From NCBI RefSeq assembly GCF_041080815.1, contig NZ_CP160205.1, positions 1,178,001 through 1,242,000 of the forward strand: a stretch of 64,000 bases of DNA. Reading direction: 5' to 3'. Positions 58,218 through 64,000 of this stretch are shown here, piece by piece. This stretch comes from Mucilaginibacter yixingensis. Its GTDB lineage: Bacteria; Bacteroidota; Bacteroidia; Sphingobacteriales; Sphingobacteriaceae. A program made the translations under genes and the position numbers. The notes under the pieces were generated by a model. It saw only the letters and a program-made list of their open reading frames with translations, searched no databases and had not been told where the DNA came from. Position 1 is the stretch's first letter. Each line of letters begins with the position of its first letter.

Positions 58218-59585
58218 CTACCCCACAAACACCGTCTTAATATTCACAAACTCGTGTATCCCGAACATTCCCAATTCCCGACCGTAGCCCGATTGTTTAA
58301 TGCCGCCAAAGGGCAGGCGCGGGTCTGATTTTACCAGCGCGTTTACAAAGCACGAACCAGCCTCCAGTTGCGTGGCGGCAATGTGCTCGCCGCGGGCCTG
58401 ATCTTTGGTAAATATGGCCGCGCCCAGACCGAAATTGCTATCATTGGCCAGGGCAATGGCCTCGGCTTCATCGGTGGCGCTGATGATGGCTGCTACCGGG
58501 CCGAATAGTTCTTCATCAAATGCCGGCATCCCTTTTTTTACGTTGCTGAGTACGGTTGGTGGGTAATAGGCCCCCGGGCCGCCGCAAACTTTGCCGCCTA
58601 ACAGCAATTTAGCGCCTTTGGCGATAGAATCTTCTACCTGTTGATGTAGTTGATCGCGAAGATTAACCCGTGCCTGCGGGCCGATATCTACGCCGCCCTG
58701 CAGCGGATCGCCCATTACCTTGGCGGCCATTTTATCTACAAACAGTCGGGTAAACTCATCTTCTGCATCCTTAACCACTATAAAACGTTTGGCGGCAATG
58801 CAGCTCTGGCCGCCGTTAATCAATCGGCTCTCCACGCAAATGTGGGCGGCGTGGTCCAGATCTGCATCGGCTAAAATCACATAGGCATCACTACCGCCCA
58901 GCTCCAATACCGTTTTTTTAATCAGCTCGCCAGCTTTGGCGGCAACTTTACTGCCTGCGCCATTGCTGCCGGTGAGTGTTACGGCTTTAATGTACGGGTG
59001 TTCGATGATCTGCTCTACGGCATCGGCGCCTACCAGCAGGGTTTGAAAAACATGTGCGGGGAAACCTGCTGCTTTTACCATCTCTTCTATAATCAGCGCG
59101 CAGCCTGGTACGTTGCTGGCATGTTTTAAAACGCCACAATTGCCGGCAGCCAATGCGGGAGCCAGAAAGCGGAACACCTGCCAGAACGGAAAATTCCATG
59201 GCATTACGGCCAGTACAGTACCAATTGGCTGAAAGGTGACGAAGCTTTTGCTGGCCTCGGTTTCAATCAATTGGTCCGCTAAAAAGCTTTCGGCATTATC
59301 AGCATAGTAGGTGCAAACGGCGGCGCACTTCTCGGCCTCACCAATGCCTTGATTAAGAGGCTTGCCCATTTCTATTGCCATTAGATGGGCTAGTTCATTT
59401 TTGCGGGTTTCCAGTTGCTCTGCCAGTTTATGGAGTAGGGCTGAGCGTTCTTGAAAACTGGTATTGTGCCATTGCAACCATGCCTGGTGTGTTTGATTGA
59501 TCTTTTTGGCCACCTCATCGGCAGTATGGGCGTTATATTGTTTTATAACCTGATTGTTAGCGGGGTTTATAGATGAAATGAGCAT
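58218..59585 (-). CDS. gabD: NAD(P)-dependent succinate-semialdehyde dehydrogenase
   Basis: This 455-residue aldehyde dehydrogenase has the catalytic Cys in NGGQSCIAAKRFIV, the general base Glu in LELGGSDAYVI and cofactor-binding VTLTGSNGAGSKVA. Its size and the GQSCIAAKR variant resemble the Sad/YneI and GabD branch, which oxidises succinate semialdehyde. The gene stands alone on the minus strand, with about 300 bp of AT-rich sequence upstream. The substrate is inferred from similarity. Confidence 0.88.
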   Translation of the reverse strand: MLISSINPANNQVIKQYNAHTADEVAKKINQTHQAWLQWHNTSFQERSALLHKLAEQLETRKNELAHLMAIEMGKPLNQGIGEAEKCAAVCTYYADNAESFLADQLIETEASKSFVTFQPIGTVLAVMPWNFPFWQVFRFLAPALAAGNCGVLKHASNVPGCALIIEEMVKAAGFPAHVFQTLLVGADAVEQIIEHPYIKAVTLTGSNGAGSKVAAKAGELIKKTVLELGGSDAYVILADADLDHAAHICVESRLINGGQSCIAAKRFIVVKDAEDEFTRLFVDKMAAKVMGDPLQGGVDIGPQARVNLRDQLHQQVEDSIAKGAKLLLGGKVCGGPGAYYPPTVLSNVKKGMPAFDEELFGPVAAIISATDEAEAIALANDSNFGLGAAIFTKDQARGEHIAATQLEAGSCFVNALVKSDPRLPFGGIKQSGYGRELGMFGIHEFVNIKTVFVG

Positions 59586-59849
59586 TGCTGTTGTTTTAAT
59601 TAGAAAGCCTGGTTAGGGCAAAAAGGTTTGTTTCAATAGCTTATTGCGGATGCGGTTTTTTATGGCGTTCGTCGTATTTCCCGCAGGATTCATAGGCATA
59701 TTTGCGTAAAAGTTGGGTATTGTTAAGTTTAAGTAAATGTAGATTTTGTGCTAATTTATTGTGAAAATATTATTGCAAATGTCAGGTTTGAAACAGTGTT
59801 CAAATGAATCACAATAATATTTGAAAGTTTACTAAAAGTTTTCAGGCTA

Positions 59850-59880
59850 TTGTAATGAGTATGTTACACCTATATATTTG
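59850..59880 (+). promoter_or_regulatory. Promoter of the 33-residue small gene
   Basis: TTG at 59850-59852, 20 nt, then TATATTTG at 59873-59880: a good Bacteroidota promoter. The small ORF begins 16 nt downstream. Confidence 0.7.
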
Positions 59881-59896
59881 AAATAACCTGAAGACG

Positions 59897-59998
59897 ATGA
59901 AAACTATTATTAACAAACTAACTATCGAACAAAAAATACAGGGCATCATCCTGGCCATCATTGGCTGTGTTGCTCTTGTAGAATTCACTATTATGTAA
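59897..59998 (+). CDS. 33-residue small membrane protein
   Basis: An ORF starts MKTIINKLTIEQKIQGIILA and ends with a second half IIGCVALVEFTIM: a short basic or amphipathic stretch followed by one membrane helix. It has its own consensus promoter (59850-59880) and a strong terminator (60039-60066), making a ~170-nt transcription unit. No family is recognised. The size suggests a regulatory or toxic membrane peptide, but function is unknown. Confidence 0.6.
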   Translation: MKTIINKLTIEQKIQGIILAIIGCVALVEFTIM

Positions 59999-60038
59999 GT
60001 CATAATAAATGTGAGAAGAAGACATTAAGTCAAAATCA

Positions 60039-60066
60039 AGGCGCCCTGACCAATGGCGCCTTTTGT
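60039..60066 (+). terminator. Terminator of the small membrane peptide gene
   Basis: AAGGCGCC and GGCGCCTT (8 bp, perfect) flank 8 nt and are followed by TTGTATTTTAT. Confidence 0.8.
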
Positions 60067-60152
60067 ATTTTATAAGGATTGGGGTTATGGTGGTTTGTTG
60101 GGTTGTTGTGAAGCAGCAGCTCCTATCCATCAGTTAAACCAGGATTAACTTC

Positions 60153-60187
60153 AAAAAAAAGCCGGACTCTAAAATGAGTCCGGCTTT
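60153..60187 (-). terminator. Terminator of aroB
   Basis: AAAGCCGGACTC and GAGTCCGGCTTT (12 bp) with eight A on the plus strand give an eight-U tail for the minus-strand transcript, about 25 nt beyond the aroB stop. Confidence 0.88.
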
Positions 60188-60211
60188 CTAATATCATGAT
60201 GTGTACAGCTA

Positions 60212-61291
60212 TTAATACAATGATGCGTAGTAATGCAAGCTATCGCTAAGCTCTTCTTCGGTGCAGATATGATCAATGCTGCACTCGCCAATTTTGTTGA
60301 GCAGCGTGCAGTTGATTTGCGTGCCGTTGTTCTTTTTATCTTTTTGCATCAGTTGAAGCAGATCTGCATGGCATGATGATTTGATTTCGTGCTGAGGATA
60401 AAGGTTGGTCAGTACAGCTACAATCTCATTCAGCTCCTGCTCGCTCAGTCCATTCTTTTTGAACGATAGCCATGATTCGCAGATCATGCCAATAGCAATG
60501 GCTTCACCGTGTGTAAGGTGTTTCGCGCCATCATGCTCCAATGAATATGCCTCTACGGCATGGCCAATGGTATGACCAAAATTAAGCGCCTTACGGATGC
60601 CTTTTTCTTTAGGGTCTTCCAGCACAATCTGATTTTTAATAGCTACCGATTGGTAAACCAAACCGGCTGAAGGTTTTGTCAGATCACTGATTTTTAGTTC
60701 ATTCCAGTACTCGGCATCACAGATCAGTCCGTGTTTCAACATTTCTGCCAGGCCAGACAGAATTTGGCGCGGCGGCAGGCTGGTTAGGAAACGGTGATCC
60801 ATAAATACCGCTTGCGGCTGGGCAAACGTACCTACAATGTTTTTAACGCTCGACAGATCGATGCCGGTTTTGCCACCCACAGAAGCATCAACTTGCGAAA
60901 GCAGGGTGGTAGGCACGTGTACAAAATCAATTCCACGTTTATAGGTTGATGCTGCAAAACCGCCCATATCGGTAATAACGCCGCCACCCAGGTTAATGAG
61001 TAAGCTGTTACGGTCTGCACCAAAATCAATCAGCATCTGCCAGATGCCGATGCAAAAATCGATGGTTTTGTTCTGTTCGCCTGATGGAACTTCAATCAGG
61101 TCATACTGGGCATTTTCGCCCAGATAAGGTTGCAATACAGGCAGGCAGTATTCGCCGGTCTGATCGTCTGTTAAAACAAAAAAACGAGTGTATTTCCCGC
61201 GCTCAATAAAGCGGGCAAGTTCTGTTAAACTGTCTTCAAAAAAAACGGGGTAACCAATACTTTCAATAGTATCCATTGCTAAAGTATCCAT
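60212..61291 (-). CDS. aroB: 3-dehydroquinate synthase
   Basis: This 359-residue NAD- and zinc-dependent enzyme is the second step of the shikimate pathway. NAD-binding GGGVITDMGGFAASTYKRG and zinc-binding NFGHTIGHAVEAY are intact, and the VPTTLLSQVDASVGGKTGID segment is diagnostic. It lies 2 bp after a small S4 gene in the same operon. An ATG at 61276 is an alternative start. Confidence 0.96.
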   Translation of the reverse strand: MDTLAMDTIESIGYPVFFEDSLTELARFIERGKYTRFFVLTDDQTGEYCLPVLQPYLGENAQYDLIEVPSGEQNKTIDFCIGIWQMLIDFGADRNSLLINLGGGVITDMGGFAASTYKRGIDFVHVPTTLLSQVDASVGGKTGIDLSSVKNIVGTFAQPQAVFMDHRFLTSLPPRQILSGLAEMLKHGLICDAEYWNELKISDLTKPSAGLVYQSVAIKNQIVLEDPKEKGIRKALNFGHTIGHAVEAYSLEHDGAKHLTHGEAIAIGMICESWLSFKKNGLSEQELNEIVAVLTNLYPQHEIKSSCHADLLQLMQKDKKNNGTQINCTLLNKIGECSIDHICTEEELSDSLHYYASLY

Positions 61292-61293
61292 AG

Positions 61294-61500
61294 TTATTTC
61301 ACTAAGATGGGGGTGTTATTAAACTCAACGATATCGCCTTTCCTGACTTTGAGGCGTTTGCGGTAATCGACAGTGCCGTTGTATTTAACCAGTCCTTCCG
61401 TAACTACAATCTGGGCTTCGCCGCCAGAGCCTACCAGGTTGGTGGCTTTAAGCAATTGTATTAAAGGAATAAAGTCCTCTGTCAGGGTAAACTCAATCAT
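61294..61500 (-). CDS. S4-domain RNA-binding protein (YbcJ-like)
   Basis: This 68-residue protein consists of one S4 domain: FIPLIQLLKATNLVGSGGEA, then VKYNGTVDYRKRLKVRKGD. Such small proteins bind structured RNA, probably ribosomal. It is the first gene ahead of aroB. TATTTTTG at 61511-61518 (minus strand) is its -7 box. Confidence 0.9.
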   Translation of the reverse strand: MIEFTLTEDFIPLIQLLKATNLVGSGGEAQIVVTEGLVKYNGTVDYRKRLKVRKGDIVEFNNTPILVK

Positions 61501-61571
61501 AATAATTTAGCAAAAATAAACTATTCAGATGATATGTTTAAAGTAAATCGACAATTTTCTAATTTAGAGTT

Positions 61572-62783
61572 ATGCAAACTCAGGATAACGACATGGAGCG
61601 TAAAGGGGAAGTACTGTCTTTTGAGAATACGGAAATCGCCTTTAAACATGCCTCAAATAAAGATTTGAACCGTGCCTATTGGCTTTTTAAGGCCATTAAT
61701 GTCAATTTGCTGGTGAAGATCGGTCCGGCAATAACCAACTTTGCTATCAACATAGGAGTACCAATTAAAGGGCTCATCAAGGCCACCATTTTTAAACATT
61801 TCTGCGGTGGAGAGACCATTGCCGAATGTGATACCACTATAAAAAATCTGGCATCAGGGGGGGTAGGCACTATTTTAGATTATTCTGTGGAGGGCGAGGA
61901 TGATGAAAAAATATTTGATGATACCCGCGACGAGATTATCCGCACCGTCATTCGTGCTACAGGTGACGCAGCCGTGCCTATTACCGTATTTAAAGTGACT
62001 GGTGTCGGCCGATTTGCATTGTTAGAGAAGCTTGATGCCCGGGAAGCGCTTACGCCTGCCGAGGCTATTGAATGGCAAAAAGTGCAGGCTCGCGTAAGAG
62101 CGATCTGCCAGCAAGCTTTTGACGCGGGAGTACCGGTAATGATTGATGCCGAAGAAACCTGGATCCAAAACACTATTGACTCGCTTGCGTTGGATATGAT
62201 GCGCGCTTATAATCAGCAGGTGCCCATTGTTTATAATACGTACCAGTTGTACCGGCATGATAAACTGACTTTATTGAAAGCTGATTTTGCCGTTGCCGAG
62301 AAAGAAGGTTTTATACTTGGCGCTAAACTTGTTCGCGGTGCTTACATGGAAAAGGAGCGTAAGCGTGCCGAGGAATTAGGCTACCCGTCGCCCATACAGC
62401 CCCACAAAACAGCTACCGACCGTGATTATGACGATGCCCTGCGTTTTTGCGTAGCGCATGCAGCTAAATTAGCGATAGTGGCCGGTACTCATAACGAAGG
62501 TAGTTGCCGCTTACTGGCAGATCTGTTGGAGGACAGCCAATTGCCCTATAATCACCCCCATATTTACTTTGCGCAGCTACTGGGCATGAGCGATAACCTG
62601 AGCTTTAACCTGGCGCACGCTGGTTACAACGTAGCCAAATATGTGCCGTATGGACCGGTTAAAGCTGTATTACCCTACCTGTTCCGCCGTGCACAGGAGA
62701 ACACGGCCATTGCCGGACAGATGAGCCGCGAACTAGGGCTGATCATCAAGGAAAAGAAAAGGAGAGGGGGCTTAATTAAATAA
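61572..62783 (+). CDS. Proline dehydrogenase
   Basis: This 403-residue flavin enzyme oxidises proline to pyrroline-5-carboxylate. A TIM-barrel core is visible with VPVMIDAEETWIQ, EKEGFILGAKLVRGAYMEKE, GTHNEGS and a final YGPVKAVLPYLFRRAQENT, which is the substrate-binding RRxxEN region. It lacks the P5C dehydrogenase and DNA-binding parts of PutA; the length fits the monofunctional type closer to eukaryotic PRODH. Its 3' end overlaps that of the convergent HAD gene by 8 nt. Confidence 0.92.
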   Translation: MQTQDNDMERKGEVLSFENTEIAFKHASNKDLNRAYWLFKAINVNLLVKIGPAITNFAINIGVPIKGLIKATIFKHFCGGETIAECDTTIKNLASGGVGTILDYSVEGEDDEKIFDDTRDEIIRTVIRATGDAAVPITVFKVTGVGRFALLEKLDAREALTPAEAIEWQKVQARVRAICQQAFDAGVPVMIDAEETWIQNTIDSLALDMMRAYNQQVPIVYNTYQLYRHDKLTLLKADFAVAEKEGFILGAKLVRGAYMEKERKRAEELGYPSPIQPHKTATDRDYDDALRFCVAHAAKLAIVAGTHNEGSCRLLADLLEDSQLPYNHPHIYFAQLLGMSDNLSFNLAHAGYNVAKYVPYGPVKAVLPYLFRRAQENTAIAGQMSRELGLIIKEKKRRGGLIK

Positions 62784-63408
62784 GCCCTTCGCGTTTAAAG
62801 AAGGCCTGCAAAGTATCTGGTGCCTTCATTAAAAAAGTGTGAATACCTAACTTTTGTGCGCCTAACAGATGCTGCGGACTATCGTCGATAAACAGCGTTT
62901 CTTCGGGGCGCAAATTATTTTCATCTAATATTTGCTGAAAAAATGCTACGTCGGGCTTGCGTTTGCCTACCAGGTGAGAGTAATAAGTTTTCTCAAACAG
63001 GTGGTCGTTCCCCTGCATATTAAACTCATGCCATAGGTAGTTCATGATGTGACTGTAATGAATATCATTAATGTTACTCATCAGAAACGTACGGTACTTG
63101 CTCTTTAGTTGTAATAACAACTCCTGATTACCTTCTGCTATCCCCAACAACATGCTGTTCCAGGCAGCATCGATCTGCTCATCCGTCACCGTCGGATTAC
63201 CGGCCACCTCGCGGATGCGATCGCGAAATTGAGCCGCTGTGATCTCGCCACGATCAAAAGCATCAAAAATGGCGTTCTGCTGCAAATGACCAAAGAATAC
63301 ATCAGCCTGGGTGATACCCAGGTTTTTAAATCCCCGCTGAGCAAGCGTAAAGTCAATACTAAAGATAACGTTACCGTAATCGAAGATGATATTTTTGATG
63401 TTTTGCAT
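62776..63408 (-). CDS. HAD-family phosphatase, YihX-like
   Basis: This 210-residue HAD hydrolase has motif I FDYGNVIFSID, motif II around FLMSNINDIH, and motif IV TLFIDDSPQHLLGA with a conserved Lys (VGKRKPDV). Its first motif has FDxGNV as in YihX, an alpha-D-glucose-1-phosphate phosphatase of E. coli. The exact substrate is not visible. The ATG at 63408 was chosen; eight more codons are open upstream. Confidence 0.88.
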   Translation of the reverse strand: MQNIKNIIFDYGNVIFSIDFTLAQRGFKNLGITQADVFFGHLQQNAIFDAFDRGEITAAQFRDRIREVAGNPTVTDEQIDAAWNSMLLGIAEGNQELLLQLKSKYRTFLMSNINDIHYSHIMNYLWHEFNMQGNDHLFEKTYYSHLVGKRKPDVAFFQQILDENNLRPEETLFIDDSPQHLLGAQKLGIHTFLMKAPDTLQAFFKREGLI

Positions 63409-63475
63409 AAATATTTCGCTAATTGAGCGCAAATATGTAACATTGCAGCCGGAAATTGAAACCGTTTCCGCAACC

Positions 63476-63549
63476 GCGCCTATAGCTCAGTCGGTTAGAG
63501 TAGAAGACTCATAATCTTTTGGTCCCTGGTTCGAGCCCAGGTGGGCGCA
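63476..63549 (+). tRNA. tRNA-Met (CAT)
   Basis: The 74-nt gene has acceptor GCGCCTA with TGGGCGC (one G-T pair), D-arm AGCTCAGTCGGTTAGAGT, anticodon CAT in GACTCATAATC, T-arm CTGGTTCGAGCCCAG and discriminator A; no CCA is encoded. It is elongator Met, or less likely the Ile tRNA whose CAT anticodon is modified. Its 3' end is the probable attachment site of the element that follows. Confidence 0.93.
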
Positions 63550-63587
63550 CTTCTAACGAGTTCGGAAGCTTTTTTCTTCCGCTTGAA

Positions 63588-63618
63588 CCCTCTAAATAGC
63601 TTATTTAGGGGGTTTTTT
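63588..63618 (+). terminator. Terminator after tRNA-Met
   Basis: CCCTCTAAATA and TATTTAGGGGG arms end in six T. A smaller CGGAAG/CTTCCG hairpin precedes it at 63563-63581. Confidence 0.75.
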
Positions 63619-63673
63619 ATTTTTTTTCACCCTCGGTAACCCTTAGAAACCTTCAACTTCTGTGCACCTAACT

Positions 63674-63707
63674 GAGCACCTCTTTTAAGTTTTTAACTTA
63701 GGTGCTC
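63674..63707. promoter_or_regulatory. Inverted repeat, candidate integrase arm site or operator
   Basis: GAGCACCT and AGGTGCTC (8 bp) enclose a smaller AAGTT/AACTT dyad. Related pieces (GTGCACCTAA, TGTGCTCA) lie on both sides, so several copies of a GAGCACC-type site occur between the tRNA and the integrase. Confidence 0.5.
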
Positions 63708-63837
63708 ACTTTAGACCTTATGTGCTCATTGTCAGCTTATTGCGGCAATGAAACGGCAATGCTTTGCCAAAACTTGAATTAACCTTTCCGCACCTGAACA
63801 ATGCGGAAAATTTGAAAACAATTAATGCAAAGAGCAC

Positions 63838-64000
63838 ATGAAAACAACTCAGTCGTTCAGAATCCACTTCGTGGTAAGGGCTTACAAAGCCAAAGACGGA
63901 AAGGCGCCATTGTACGTGGCCGTGACCGTAAACAAAGAAAAATGCCTGATCGGGCTTAAACAAAATGTCGATTTAAAAAACTGGGATGCCGATAAAGGCG
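63838..64000 (+). CDS. Tyrosine recombinase/integrase, N-terminal fragment
   Basis: The first 54 codons are in the window; the rest lies beyond the right edge. The sequence MKTTQSFRIHFVVRAYKAKD, then GKAPLYVAVTVNKEK, matches the arm-DNA-binding N-terminal domain (beta strands) of Bacteroidota site-specific integrases. It starts 288 bp after tRNA-Met in the same direction, the standard layout of an integrated element. The catalytic domain is not visible. Confidence 0.8.
   Translation, partial: MKTTQSFRIHFVVRAYKAKDGKAPLYVAVTVNKEKCLIGLKQNVDLKNWDADKG

Overview
The window looks like a chromosomal segment of a Bacteroidota member of the family Sphingobacteriaceae, most like Mucilaginibacter or Pedobacter. 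Evidence for this: promoters of the TAnnTTTG type, some with a TTTG or TTG box about 19-20 nt upstream; weak Shine-Dalgarno sequences; a PorP/SprF protein next to a cargo protein with a gliding-motility type C-terminal domain (type IX secretion); an MqnP-like UbiA; and many dispersed palindromic intergenic repeats. Most genes look like ordinary vertically inherited chromosome. The right edge enters an integrative element at a tRNA gene.

Layout. 1-4.9 kb: 5' end of an acyltransferase gene, an mlaE-mlaF-mlaD lipid transport operon, and a lipoprotein aldose 1-epimerase. 4.9-11.8 kb: a complete assimilatory sulfate reduction operon on the minus strand (sulfite reductase, a siroheme-synthase/TSUP-transporter fusion, APS-type CysH, CysD, CysN). 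It is preceded by a 5' leader with a 23-codon Cys-containing ORF, a possible antiterminator and an intrinsic terminator. This looks like a cysteine-responsive attenuator and is the most interesting element here. 12-20 kb: secreted hypotheticals, an MFS transporter, an amino acid permease, MqnP and a glycosyltransferase. 20-25 kb: PorP/SprF plus a 1290-residue repeat protein with a type IX C-terminal domain. 25-31.8 kb: topA, the rpsF-rpsR-rplI operon, a beta-propeller protein and mtgA. 32-41 kb: truncated haemoglobin, a zinc phospholipase-like protein, a RelE-type toxin-antitoxin pair, Fe-S heterodisulfide-reductase-like proteins, and a serine hydrolase broken by one in-frame stop codon. 41-46.4 kb: a multi-PAS/GAF protein without an ATPase domain, PhnA, MgtC, a ParB-like gene with no ATG start, and a divergent UbiA-like protein. 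46.5-49.2 kb: an arsenic operon (arsR, DUF6428, arsC, aquaporin, metallophosphoesterase) with two copies of a probable ArsR operator. 49.2-50.2 kb: tRNA-Phe with repeated terminator/tRNA-end units flanking a small gene. 50.4-63.4 kb: MFS transporter, fucosidase, trehalase, ScoB, mnmA, an aldehyde dehydrogenase, a 33-residue membrane peptide gene with its own promoter and terminator, aroB, an S4 protein, proline dehydrogenase and a HAD phosphatase. 63.5-64 kb: tRNA-Met followed by the start of a tyrosine integrase.

The sulfur genes make a self-contained route: CysDN makes APS; CysH, which has APS-reductase cysteines, reduces it to sulfite; and the siroheme sulfite reductase makes sulfide. No APS kinase is present or needed. 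The fused siroheme domain supplies the reductase cofactor, and the TSUP half probably moves sulfate, sulfite or a related anion. The leader would switch the whole operon according to charged tRNA-Cys. All functional calls come from motifs read in the sequence. No database search was run.
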